In this document: in pieces, positions 1-10,994 of the stretch
Position numbering within the stretch: position 1 is the stretch's first letter
Layout of the letters: each line of letters starts with the position of its first letter
Assembly (NCBI GenBank): GCA_014607495.2
Contig: CP053148.1
Location: forward strand, 11,408,001-11,472,000
Length of the DNA: 64,000 nucleotides
Direction of reading: 5' to 3'
Origin: Carposina sasakii
Lineage: Eukaryota > Arthropoda > Insecta > Lepidoptera > Carposinidae
Program-made: the position numbers and the translations under genes
Notes under the pieces: generated by a model
Told to the model about the DNA's origin: nothing
The model's input: only the letters and a program-made list of their open reading frames with translations
Databases searched by the model: none

Positions 1-1923
1 TAAGTACATACTACCTATTTTTACCCGGCTGCCAAAGAAGTTTTGAAGTATTGTTCATATTACGAAAGTCTTTGACGGCCTATTCCATATAAGGGTATCG
101 TTTTGTTATGTTTTTGTACGGAACCCTAAAAATGAAATAGGTACTTACATACCTAAGTGTAATGTGTAGGTAGGTACCGACTACCGAAGGGATGGCAAAA
201 AAGGTCTTTTATATAGTCACCAAATTCATTTTTGTTTTCCGTAGAATCAAGCATTCGTAGTTTTCCGAGTTATGTGTGTGACATTGTGTCTTACAAACAA
301 CATAGGTACTTACTTCCACTGAACTCATTTTCGGGTCATATATTACAAAAATTCCACAGCCGCGTCTTCCGTCAAAGAATTGATTAGTCATTTTTATTGA
401 AATATTCCATGAAAAAATCAACTGTCTCCCTCAGTTGACTATGCAAACTTTGGTCAATAATGAAGTTTTTAGTGGGACAGAAATTTTGGAGCCATTTATC
501 ACTCGATAACTTTAGATTGATGATTTGACAGTCCTGACAGAATTCCATTTGATTTTTTTTAGAGTTTGATGAGTTGGTATTTGGTAGAGCGGGATTTAGA
601 TGGTGGATGCACGCATAATTTCAAATTGTGTTAGGTAACAAATCAAATATGTTAAAACTCTATTGAATTGGTAGGTGTTTAGGCCCTGCGGGACTTATTG
701 TTGACATAAAGAGCTAATTAAATAGACTGCAGCAGGTATACACAATATTATAAAAGGGTATATTTTTATTATATATATCAAGATTTAAAAATATATAGGT
801 ACTCTTTTATAGAGCATATCATATAACGTCTGTGTGTGACCTCAAAGTTTATTTTGGCAGTAGGTAGATAAAATACAGATCTCCTATGTGAATAATATGA
901 ATGACCCTTATTTTCATTTGAGTCGTGTAAGATTAATTTAATTATAAGTGTAGGTAGGTACATACTCAATTCCTTTGAATACTTCCTTCACCCGGATTGT
1001 TGGCAATGTTAGAACTTCTCTCTGTTCAGTCAACTAATATCAAAGGGTCTGGAAGCCCTTATACCAGAATTTACTGATATCATGATGCTATCTATGAATA
1101 TGTAATGGTTTATACCTATACATAGCTAGCTATTCCACGCGGTTTAATTTTTCCTATAAATATTTTCCCGGTTAGGTCAGGTAATATAATTTTATACCTT
1201 TTACAAAAAGTGAAAACCGCAAGTGATAGGTTAAATTCAAACGTCGTTCGTAGTCTACATTAACAAGAAGTGCTCCTTTAGTTTCCCCCGTGAAATTCAT
1301 AATTAAGTACTGCCCTATTTTCATTTATTTTATAACTACTTCCGAACATTAACAACATTCCTAACGTAATTGTCCGGCGAAAGCCCAGTTTAAGCTAACG
1401 ACACACACGAGTGTGGTTTCCGGGTCCGGTCCGCACTAACCGGAACTGCCCGCCACACATGCGCTCATTAAAAATTTCAGCTCCTGAAAAATTCCACAAT
1501 AAACTAAAATGAAGTTGCCGCCAACTACAATAGATCTTGTTAAGTTTGAAACTGTGGGAATATAATGGGTTAGCGAAAATGGGTTTCGTTTTTAGCAAAC
1601 AATATCGTAGAGCTGTAGGGATAAAATTTAAAAATATGTCAGCCGTCTACCACTTTCGCAGGCAGGTACTAATATATTTCGATAGGTTAGGTATAGATAG
1701 GTATTTTTTACAGCTAATTTATGTTGGTATTAAGGGCAAGTTGTTTCATCACACTATTAGTCAAAAATACTATACTTATAATAGAAGAAGTTTTTAACTA
1801 ATAGTAAGCGTAGTAAGCTTATTACTGATTTTACATTTAGCACAAGCATTTAGCCCTTAGCGCGCTCTACCTCTTTAAAGTACACGTTGCATTAAAAAAA
1901 AATTGAAAGGGAAAATTCATAAT
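1..1923. other. AT-rich sequence, no gene recognised
   Basis: Only short unconserved reading frames are present on either strand. I see no domain, no splice-framed exon and no clear repeat boundary. The GC-rich change at about 1930 marks the start of the hAT-like element. Confidence 0.5.
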
Positions 1924-1931
1924 ATTACCAC

Positions 1932-2822
1932 TAGAGATTACAAACCGGGCCCGGCCGGGCCCGGTGCCCTTTTAGACATCCACCGGGCCCGGTAGGTACG
2001 AAAACTGCGGCACGGAAGCCCCGACTTGTTGAAAATTGGCATGGCAAGCGATGTTCTGATGCGCCAATGGCCGCTTTACATTCCTACTTCTTGAATAATC
2101 TGACAACTTTCCAAACTTTTCTCGAAATCCTCTAAATCCAGGCATTTCATCAGCGCGTGGAAGACATTTCTATCCTAAAGTTAATAACTGAATAGCAAGC
2201 ATTAGTGCTTGAAGTTAATTAGTAACACTAATGTTATGTACCTACTATTCCGTTCATAAGTAAAACTAACTGATTCTGTATTAAAAACTCGTGATTTTGA
2301 GACTGATTAAAGGATGATTCACGCTACACTGTGTCGCGACCGGGCCGTGGTACTTAACATTATGGTATACTTTTTGTATGAAGTACTTCATGCCTGACCG
2401 TGGCTCGGCCGTGCGCCGGCCGTGCGCCGCCGGGACTCGGCCGGGGCACAGTGTTGGTATGTCGGTGGGTATTGTTTCCCGGCTCCGGCACGGTCCGCTA
2501 ACAAAAACCACGTAACACACGGTGTAACATGAATGAGTGGTCCGGCCGGGCGCACGGCGGACGTGCCCCAGCCGAGGCCCGGACCGGCCGCGACACGGTG
2601 TAGCGTGAATCATCCTCATCCTTAAGACTGATTATTGTTGATTTGCTGGTTTGAAATAAATATTATTCCGTAACCTTGAATCATTGTATTTTTCCTCCAT
2701 TTACTTAAAACAAATTTTCATAAAATACTTGAAAGGTTTCATCCTAACACATTAACCCGGGTTGGCGGCGAATGTTACCGGGCCCGGCCGGGTTGAAAAA
2801 AAATACCGGGTTGCAATCTCTA
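1932..2822. mobile_element. Non-autonomous hAT-like DNA transposon
   Basis: The ends are inverted repeats: TAGAGATTACAAACCGGG on the left, and on the right, read inwards, TAGAGATTGCAACCCGG. The 8 bases attaccac flank it exactly at 1924-1931 and 2823-2830. An 8-bp target duplication and a terminus fitting YARNG are hallmarks of the hAT superfamily. Both ends carry runs of CCGGGCCCGG, far richer in GC than the surroundings. There is no transposase frame, so it would depend on an enzyme supplied elsewhere. A second element is nested at 2311-2621. Confidence 0.8.
2311..2621. mobile_element. TTAA-flanked MITE nested in the hAT-like element
   Basis: The left end reads AGGATGATTCACGCTACAC. The right end, read inwards, carries the same block GGATGATTCACGCTACAC preceded by five extra bases. 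TTAA flanks both sides (2307-2310 and 2622-2625), the target used by piggyBac-type elements. The interior is GC-rich with many CCGG and GGCCG steps. A 112-codon minus-strand frame across it matches no family I recognise. Confidence 0.65.
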
Positions 2823-2830
2823 ATTACCAC

Positions 2831-3638
2831 CTACATGACCAAATCACAAAAGAAACTTTATTTGTTTTCTACGAGTATATCATTGCAAGGTTGTTTGTAA
2901 TTATGAAAAAAAAGGAGATTATATTAATGCAGTGTTGAAAGCAAACTAGATTTCAATTTAAATGCTTCAAAAGCTTTAAACGTCTCAGAAATAAATGTAC
3001 ATAGTTACCTTTGGCAAAAACTTGAATTACTTATTCCTAACTCGGCTGTAACTAATAACACAACTTGTGTACATACTGCCGGGCGGCTGGTGGCAAATCT
3101 GCATATGACATATTAAATTTAAATTAAATTATGTCTGCCTGCCCGTAGTTCCGTTATGCGAATGCGATTAATAATTTCCATAGCCATTAGATGCTGTTAA
3201 AGGCAGACGCGCTGTGTTGGATGCTGTCGTACGCCGAAATATTTGTGTGGGCGAGTCGGAGTTACACTTTCGTACTCCCGCGAAGGCCACGCGCTGCAGG
3301 AAGCTTTTCTCGACGTCTACAACTAAGACCAACACTGGGCAACGAGCACCATCAAATAGTATATGTAATGACTATAATCAAATGTTTAACGATGTTAATA
3401 TGTTTGCATGTTCTCGCTACTATTTTAAAAAAGCTAAGTATTTGCCAAATTATGAGCGCTCAGTATGAGATATTATAAAATGTGTATGGTGGTATATTTG
3501 CCACTATCTGTATATGTTTTAGCCTGAGTATGTTATATATGTATGGTTATGTTTATTTTTTTATATTTTGTTGTATCTATATATTTATGCATATGTATAT
3601 TTTGTTGAAATGTAACAGTTTTACCTTTAATTATAATA
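2831..3638. other. No gene recognised
   Basis: AT-rich sequence with two overlapping short frames at 3191-3478 that show no domain. The end adjoins a LINE 3' fragment and may include undetected decayed LINE sequence. Confidence 0.45.
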
Positions 3639-3980
3639 GTGTGTGTCCTCAGTGAAACGTGTTCAAGGGCACAGATGGTGACGAAGATCGAGAAGGGTAT
3701 GTTGAGATGGTTTGGGCATGTGGAGAGGATGAGTGTAAGTAGACTGACAAAGAAAGTGTACGACGGAAGAGTGGATGGAAGGGTTGGAAGGGGAAAACCT
3801 CGCCGGACCTTCACCGATCAAATTGGTGAAATTCTAGAGAAAGGTCAGTTCAAGAGTACCCTAAACCGACGAGCGCGCATGAAGAATATCATGAAAGTAG
3901 ATGAAGCGAAAGAGGTGTGTCAGGATCGTAGCAAATGGAGAACCGTGATCTCTGCCTACCCCTCCGGGAAAGATACGTGA
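3639..3980 (+). pseudogene. LINE reverse-transcriptase C-terminal fragment
   Basis: The 113-codon frame matches the extreme C-terminus of an insect non-LTR retrotransposon polyprotein. It shows the typical GMLRWFGHVERM block, then basic VGRGKPRRTF and TDQI, and the closing QDRSKWRTVISAYP segment. The catalytic reverse-transcriptase and endonuclease domains are missing upstream, as in a 5'-truncated copy. The stop is followed by a TATG-rich tail (tatgtatgtatgta), suiting a LINE 3' end. The listed ATG is internal to the original frame and is not a true start. A relative lies on the other strand at 36909-37113. RTE-like is my guess for the clade. Confidence 0.75.
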
Positions 3981-5750
3981 TTTTTATGTATGTATGTATA
4001 TAGGTATATTTCTGCGGCTCCTACAAGTAGGTCTGTTAACGTTTGTATTGGTTCCAAGTTCCAATTAAATAAAAATATTTCTTGCAAGTGGGCTTTAACA
4101 TGTTTATAGAACATCGTATTGCATTTTTATTTTATAATTCACATTTTTCAAATTACCCATAATAGCTCCAATAATTTGCAGGGAAATTTGTGACGGAAAC
4201 CTAGCAACATTGAACAAAATATATTTTAAGGTTATATTTCAATTTGATGTTTTTGATTCAGTATCGATTGAAACTTTTTACTTCACGTGAAATAAAATTA
4301 ACAATACATTTCGGCATTAATCTTGAATACATTTGGGCTGGAAATTATTACAAAAACAGCTAGTACTTACGAATGAAATGATGTGCTGGGTTGTTTTGTT
4401 TCCGAGTCACTTTTATAGCCTAAAACAGTACACCGCACCATGTTTTTGTGCATAATGACGAAAAGTGGGTTAATCACACTATTTTGTTTATCCTAGAATT
4501 GGAATTTTGCTAGTAATTTATATTTTTTTCCAAAATAGAAAACTGAAAGTAAAATTCACGATGTTAGCTGTCAAGTTTGTTTAGCCAACGAGAGATGGCT
4601 AAGCACCGGAAAAGCGGCACGGTGTCGAGACAAAAAATAAATGATTCTTACTCATTTCGATAAATTACATTTAGCATATTTCTGTCCTATTCTGTGCGAG
4701 TGCGACGGAAGATCACTTCTTCTATACCATTCTCTTTCTACGATTTATCCATAGATGGATCGTACCTAGGTGAAGGCACATCATCATCAACTTTTCAATT
4801 ATTATTTATGGTGCCGTCACAAAATGGTTTCTTTTGGAACTTATATTGCAAAGGATTTTTTCACGCAAAAACCACACAATGTGTTTTTTGATGCAACTTG
4901 GTAGTACATTAGAATAACACAAAATTTGCTGGCGGCCGGTAGTAATTAAATTGGTACGAGTACTAGCTACTAAGAATTGTAAGTCAATCATTATCTAGGT
5001 ATTTTGTAATAGACGTAAAATAGTAACGCTAGAGGTATTGCCGACCTTCGGTCAGAACTCCAATATCAATTTATCCTGTATATGAATCGTAATATCCTCT
5101 TTTCATAGGTTTCTATAGGCAGTAAAATGAAATTGGAATAGAGTAGGGCTTGATAAGTAGTTTAACCCTAGCATAAAGCTGCCTGTTCAACACAAATATG
5201 CTATGTTGCGATGCTATGGATGCATTTCACACTCGTATCCACCAATCAAGTGCTTACATATTATGGACCAATGAATATAATTAGGGAATATCACGCGCAT
5301 CCGTATTCCACATGGAATGACGTTTTGGATTCGAAGTCGACCCAACTGTGTCCGTGTAATTTGAATATAATTTAAAATATTAGATTTTTTATACGTATCC
5401 ATTTACTGTGGTGTGGAATAACTTAGTGAAACGGGGCGTGCGTGTGTGTGCGAGTGTTGTTACATCCGTGGGAGACTATCTGACTCGGTAATTCGTATAA
5501 ATAATTACGAATTCCCGTATAAAAATTATCTACTGTAGAGGGTAGATGATGGACAACCGTCAGTCAGACCGTTGGCTTACCTACGTGGCTACGGATGCAT
5601 GTGCCACCAATCATATTATTGGTCTAATCTGTCAATGAATGTTATTGGTAAATAGCAACGTAGCATAGCACCTCTCTGGTCTGGTGGTAAAGCAGCCTAA
5701 TGAAATAAATAGTATTAAGCTTCTGAACTCTCATTAATCAGCCAATTTTT
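3981..5750. other. No gene recognised
   Basis: AT-rich sequence with scattered frames under 70 codons and no recognisable domain or repeat boundary. A GT-rich patch (about 5437-5460) is the only low-complexity feature noticed. Confidence 0.45.
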
Positions 5751-6042
5751 AACCGACTTCAAAAAAAGGAGGAGGTTCTCAATTCGTCTGTATGTATAAT
5801 TTTTTTTTATGTATGTTCACCGATATTTCCGTCAATTATAAACGGATTTCAAAATTTTTTTTTGGTTGGATAGAGTTCACTTCTGAGGTGGTCCCATTTT
5901 CACCAGGTCAGGATCTGATGATGAGATCCAGGAGAAATCTAGGGCAACCACCGAAAATTGTATGCTCGTATGGTGCTTTTGTTACGTAATCATGTCTTAC
6001 TCAGGTATATGCTTCAGGGTGTCAACATCTAATGCTGCTGTG
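5751..6042 (+). repeat. Lepidopteran interspersed repeat leading into a minisatellite
   Basis: It opens with AACCGACTTCAAAAAAAGGA followed by GGAGGTTCTCAATTCGTCTG, a repeat start I recognise from many moth and butterfly genomes. It runs straight into the 129-bp tandem array, so array and leader may be one element. The motif AACCGACTTCAAA also occurs in the foldback element at 7568-8139. Confidence 0.5.
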
Positions 6043-7140
6043 CTGATGATGAAGCTACAGAACTCCTTAACCGTTAGGAGTTAGGATACAGTACTGCAAT
6101 TGGTCAATGGAAACAATTTAGTAGTATGTAGGGCTAACGTGTTACTTGAATAAACATCTGATGCTGCTGTGCTGATGATGAAGCTACAGAACTCCTTAAC
6201 GGTTAGGAGTTGGGAGACAGTACAGCAATTGGTCGATGAAAACTATTTAGTAGTGTGTAGGGCTGACGTGTTACTTGAATCAGCATCTGATAGTGCTGTG
6301 CTGATGATGAAGCTACAGAACTCCTTAACGGTTAGGAGTTGGGAGACAGTACAGCAATTGGTCGATGAAAACTATCTAGTAGTGTGTAGGGCTGACGTGT
6401 TACTTGAATCAACATCTGATAGTGCTGTGCTGATGATGAAGCTACAGAACTCCTTAACGGTTAGGAGTTGGGAGTCAGTACAGCAATTGGTCGATGAAAA
6501 CTATTTAGTAGTGTGTAGGGCTGACGTGTTACTTGAATCGACATCTGATAGTGCTGTGCTGATGATGAAGCTACAGAACTCCTTAACGGTTAGGAGTTGG
6601 GAGACAGTACAGCAATTGGTCGATGAAAACCATTTAGAAGTGTGTAGGGCTGACGTGTTACTTGAATCAACATCTGATAGTGCTGTGCTGATGATGAAGC
6701 TACAGAACTCCTTAACGGTTAGGAGTTGGGAGACAGTACAGCAATTGGTCGATGAAAACTATTTAGTAGTGTGTAGGGCTGACGTGTTACTTGAATCAAC
6801 ATCTGATAGTGCTGTGCTGATGATGAAGCTACAGAACTCCTTAACGGTTAGGAGTTGGGAGACAGTACAGCAATTGGTCGATGAAAACTATTTAGTAGTG
6901 TGTAGGGCTGACGTGTTACTTGAATCAACATCTGATAGTGCTGTGCTGATGATGAAGCTACAGAACTCCTTAACGCTTAGGAGTTGGGAGACAGTACTAA
7001 AATTGGTCGATGGAATCTATATAGTGGTATGTAGGGCTAACTTGTTGCTTGTGAGGTATACTTGAATCAACATCTGATGCTGCTGTGCTGATGGTCAAGC
7101 TACAGGAGTTAGGGAACAGTACTGCAATTGGTCGATGGAA
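6043..7140. repeat. 129-bp minisatellite, eight full units plus a partial one
   Basis: Units begin at 6043, 6172, 6301, 6430, 6559, 6688, 6817 and 6946, exactly 129 bp apart, with a degenerate partial unit to about 7140. Inner units differ by only a few bases while the outer ones have diverged. Because 129 is divisible by three, one frame stays open for 298 codons (6169-7065) as a 43-residue repeat containing KLQNSLTVRSWETVQQLVDE. The first unit has a stop in that frame. I read it as a satellite rather than a gene. Confidence 0.85.
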
Positions 7141-7143
7141 ACT

Positions 7144-7514
7144 ATACAGGGTGTTTTTTTGTGGCCACCATTAACGAAGGGTACGTACTCTATACATTAA
7201 ATAAAGTAAGTTTATACAAAAAAAATGCTGGGATTTTTTTTATTTAATTACTTGATCCGGCGAAATTTATAGTGTCTAGTGTTTATGCTAGGTTTTTTCA
7301 TAGACAGATATTAATTATTTCTCGTGAAAAATCTTGCTACGCGCGTCTTTGTGCATTCATGCAGAAAAACGCAGTCTATTTACTCAACTTTGGACCCTAA
7401 TATTTTGGAAACCAGACTCTTCCCAGGTATGCTTCCAAGGAGAAAAATGATAGTGATGATGAGGAGATTACGTAGTTTTCAGGAACGTTGACAACTAAAA
7501 ATCACCATGTATAA
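7144..7514 (+). mobile_element. Short element with TACAGGGTGT ends, copy 1
   Basis: This copy runs from TATACAGGGTGTTTTTTT to AAAAATCACCATGTATA, so its ends are imperfect inverted repeats. It shares with two other copies (24966-26162 and 37830-38104) the blocks AACGAAGGGTACGTACTCTA, TTAATTATTTCTCGTGAAAA and CTTGCTACGCGCGTC. No coding capacity is seen. At 7200 it has the uninterrupted sequence into which a Helitron-like element is inserted in copy 2. Confidence 0.65.
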
Positions 7515-7567
7515 ACTAGCATCTATTTAAGTCCACAACGCATTAACACAACTAAAAATCGAGAAAT

Positions 7568-8139
7568 AAACTGACTTTTAGAAAAAAAATTTAACCGACT
7601 TCAAAGTTTAACTAAAAAGCAATAAATAACGTAACTAATTTATCTAGTTAATACATATTAAATATCTCAAATTATTTAAATATTTACAACTTAATACCTA
7701 ATACTTTAACAAAGTCATCTTTAACTATTTAAATATTTATAATTATCACTTATTTTTTGGAGTCGGTGCCAGCCTAGGTAACGTAGTCTGTTGTAATGAT
7801 GGACGCGCGCGGCTGGCAACGACACACACACGGCAAAATACAATACGGTGTAGTAGGCAGCGGTAATGCAATTTCCTATTCTTGGTTTTACTATTTAGTG
7901 TGGGTCAGTTTTCTTAATTACATTTATTTGTTTGGCTGGCACTGACTCCAAAAATAAGTTATAATTATAAATATTTAAATAGTTAAAGATGACTTTGTTA
8001 AAGTATTAGGTATTAAGTTGTAAATATTTAAATAATTTGAGATATTTAATATGTATTAACTAGATAAATTAGTTACGTTATTTATTGCTTTTTAGTTAAA
8101 CTTTGAAGTCGGTTAAATTTTTTTTCTAAAAGTCAGTTT
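7568..8139. mobile_element. Foldback (long inverted repeat) MITE
   Basis: Two arms of about 206 bp (7568-7774 and 7934-8139) are almost perfect reverse complements around a 159-bp centre. Each starts AAACTGACTTTTAGAAAAA, continues TTTAACCGACTTCAAAG and ends GGAGTC(G/A)GTGCCAGCC next to the centre. The whole could fold into one hairpin. No frame of significance. I could not define a target duplication. Confidence 0.75.
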
Positions 8140-8699
8140 TTACTTATTAATAATTTTATATGACTGAATTGTATCACAATATTTAAAAAGTAACAGTTTA
8201 GTATTGCGAAGTTCTCTAATAATAGCCCAAAGGATTATTTGTGTAGCGATCGACCGGCTACCTTTCATAGAAGTAAATTAAGATCTTCATAGCTTGGATG
8301 AACACTACCTACATTTAAATTGGTATCTATACCATGCTATGGCATAGAGGTTGGGTAGTATAAAGGTAAACTGTTTAAGTCCGCTGATGTACCTACACAG
8401 GAATAGGTTCTAATAGGTTTAGCTTGTAGTCCCCTTCAAGTATAGGAACATATATGTAGTTTATGTACTAAGGCTCATGTCTACACTCACACTCAATAGA
8501 TTAGAGAAACGGAGAGGAGCGCAACTAAATTGAATCTCGGCTTCGCTCCGCTCCTTTTAATCGGACATGAATTTACAAACAAGATTTTATGATATTTCAT
8601 ATCATAAGAAACAATAAGATTAGTTATGTACTCGTAACTTTCTGGAAACACAATACTAGTAGTATAGATCAAATAAAGGAAAAAAATATCTATAAACAA
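8140..8699. other. No gene recognised
   Basis: AT-rich sequence without recognisable genes or repeats. Reading frames across it are short and unconserved. Confidence 0.4.
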
Positions 8700-8975
8700 G
8701 CTTCAGTTTAAAAAACCTTTTTTTTAAATAAGCTTTTATACCATATTTTTTAATAAAATGAACTGACCAAACCAGCCTAAACTCGTTAGGGTTGCGTCGT
8801 TTAATTACGGAGTTCCTATGGCCACCTTCCAGCTCCATCATCAGATCAGCTCTATGGCATAATAATATTGCATTATCATCCGATTTATACATGCATGCAA
8901 AATTACGGCCTAATCGGAAACCGGGAAGTGGATCAAATTTAACTTGCAAGATTTGGTTACGTATAAAGTTTAACC
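8700..8975 (-). repeat. Dispersed lepidopteran repeat, minus-strand copy
   Basis: Read on the minus strand it contains CCAAATCTTGCAAGTTAAAT, CCCGGTTTCCGATTAGG, GATGATGGAGCTGGAAGGTG and GCCATAGGAACTCCGTAATT. The same ordered blocks occur on the plus strand at 27386-27700. A 97-codon minus frame (8656-8949) runs through it but shows no domain, so the repeat explains the similarity. Confidence 0.6.
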
Positions 8976-9994
8976 AATAAAGTAAGACATAGTGACCGAT
9001 ATAACTCGAAGCTATCGCGACGTTAGAAATGACTGAAGTAAGGCTCGGTATTATTATCCCTGTGCTAATATCATAGAAAAGGGATCGGAGTCACGCCTTA
9101 TAAGTTTTTTTTCTGCCCCGTAGTAATTGAAGGCGAGTGAGGCTCCAAACGACGTAACTTGTATCGTCGCAAACTTCCGCTGAAACGGTTTGATTTTCCA
9201 TCTTCGCCCTTATTATTTACCAAGTTATTCTTACTCTTGTATAGCTAGACGTCGAAAGCAGAGTGGGATTCGACGGTATGGGACTTATATAATATTGGAT
9301 TATGTTATGATTTGAACTGCAAGAAAGTTTATTTTATTATCCGGGACAGAATTTCCGATAAAAATATTTTTATTTTATTCTACGGAATACTATCTAGTAG
9401 GTTTAAGAAATACGGAAAGGAAGATAACATTAATACATATTCAGCTATCATATTTAAACATCATAACTATTATATTATAACAAATGCCTATGCAAAATGG
9501 TTTGAACCAACACGATTCAAATCATCAGAATAAAGCTCGTCGAGTCTTCATATATTTCTGCTAAGTACCTACGCACTCTTGGTAACTTTACTCTTAGCAA
9601 TCACACGACACGAAAAAGAAGTTAATATAAGTGCAAACTTGAAAAATTTATTTGAAACTTACGTACGTGGACTAGACACTCACTTTTCCCCCGTTTGATT
9701 CCATCCAAATACCTACGGACTTTTTTGTTTAACCTAACAATTTATTGCATTTTAACTTCTAAGTAGGTTGTTAATACCTGGATTTAAATGTCTCCGTCTA
9801 CTTTGATATTATTAATGTCATTTTATGGCCAATATAAATACTAGAATTTAAGAGATTTTTGGTTTTGAATTTGAAATTTGTTTGAATTACTTACAGTTAA
9901 AAATGAAATCTGAATTATGCAAAAAATCTCTCACGATTCGTTACTTAAGCTGGCAGTTAGTACAATAATTATATCGTTATTGATAGTTCTGGTA
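8976..9994. other. No gene recognised
   Basis: Ordinary AT-rich sequence. A slightly GC-richer stretch at about 9040-9290 shows no frame or repeat that I can place. Confidence 0.4.
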
Positions 9995-10215
9995 AAGGCT
10001 CGAGCACACCGGATGCGTATGCGTGCACGTAAGCGTAGACGTATACGTACCTCTGAGTTGTAATGTATGGAACTGTATAGGTACGGGCAGACCGGATGCG
10101 TTTGCGTAGACGTAAGCATAGACGTCAAGCGGTGACAGTTCTATACATTAAACTCAGAGGTACGTGCACGTCTACGCTTACGTGCACGCACATGCATCCG
10201 GTGTGCTCGAGCCTT
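9995..10215. mobile_element. 221-bp TA-flanked MITE
   Basis: Terminal inverted repeats start AAGGCTCGAGCACACCGGAT and extend through GTGCACGTAAGCGTAGACGT, with TA on each side (9993-9994 and 10216-10217). The interior is rich in ACGT and GCGT steps and carries a further partial inverted copy. Small size, TA flanks and long inverted ends fit a Tc1/mariner-mobilised MITE. Confidence 0.7.
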
Positions 10216-10540
10216 TATTGTCTTAAGGTACTTTTTTTAAAGTATCAGTAAAAAAATGTATTATTTCATTTGTTATATACTTTCTTTAAAGTAGCTACCG
10301 AAGTTAACTTGACTATTTACTTGCGGGTCAAACTGTAGTCTACGAATAGCAAAGTAAGGATTCCCAGCTGAATTTAAAATAGAATCTTCCAAGTTTTACC
10401 CGTAGCATAGTAACTACTGCGCAAGTGTAAATTTTATTTTGAACTTACGCGCCAACATGGTAGAAGTGCAAGGGTTTTAACCTTACTGGAATCAAACTCC
10501 TTTTAAAATAAATTTATACATAGTATTTTTTTTTATAATA

Positions 10541-10660
10541 CAATAAGGATTCTAACGATGAAAGAATTTTAGAAATCAGCACAGTAGTTTTTAAGTTTAA
10601 TCATTACAAACATACACACACACACAAATACAAATCTTTCCTCTTTATAATATTATTAGA
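10541..10660 (-). mobile_element. Helitron-like fragment
   Basis: On the minus strand it begins near TAATAATATTATAAAGAGG and includes a CA/GT run, then TTCTAAAATTCTTTCATCG and TTAGAATCCTTATTG. These blocks match the 5' part of the complete element at 25025-25832. The 3' CTAG end is missing. Confidence 0.5.
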
Positions 10661-10845
10661 GTCATAGAATTGTATATTAGAGTAGATTAAGTTTCGTTTA
10701 AAAAGAGACTAGGAAAATACCAAGGAGTGTATATTTTTTTCTGACGAGTTGAGAAAGAACTAAGTAATATATATAGGTACCTATTACTATTACTAAAAAC
10801 CAAAATTTAATATTGATTTAAACGTATCAGGAAAATATTATACAA

Positions 10846-10994
10846 CTAGCTGATGCTAGCGACTATAGAATGTAGTATATGTCCTTCCCCGCACTCCAAA
10901 CTATTAGGTAAGCAAAATTTCAAGAAGATTAGTTGAGTGAATAAAGCATAAAGAAGTAACAAACAAACTTGTTTTCGCATTTATGATATTATAG
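10846..10994 (-). mobile_element. Second Helitron-like fragment
   Basis: The plus strand starts CTAGCTGATGCTAGCGACT, the inverted form of a common lepidopteran Helitron-like 3' end, and ends in TTATGATATTATAG, resembling the inverted 5' end. The middle is degenerate. Confidence 0.45.

Noticed and set aside
2281..2619. 112-codon minus-strand frame
   Set aside because: It is fully inside a GC-rich MITE with inverted ends. Its composition is explained by CCGG-rich sequence.
6169..7065. 298-codon frame as a real repeat protein gene
   Set aside because: It is explained by a 129-bp satellite whose period is divisible by three. The first unit has a stop and there is no start context or domain.
6043..7140. 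CRISPR-like array
   Set aside because: The repeats are contiguous 129-bp units without spacers, in a eukaryotic genome.
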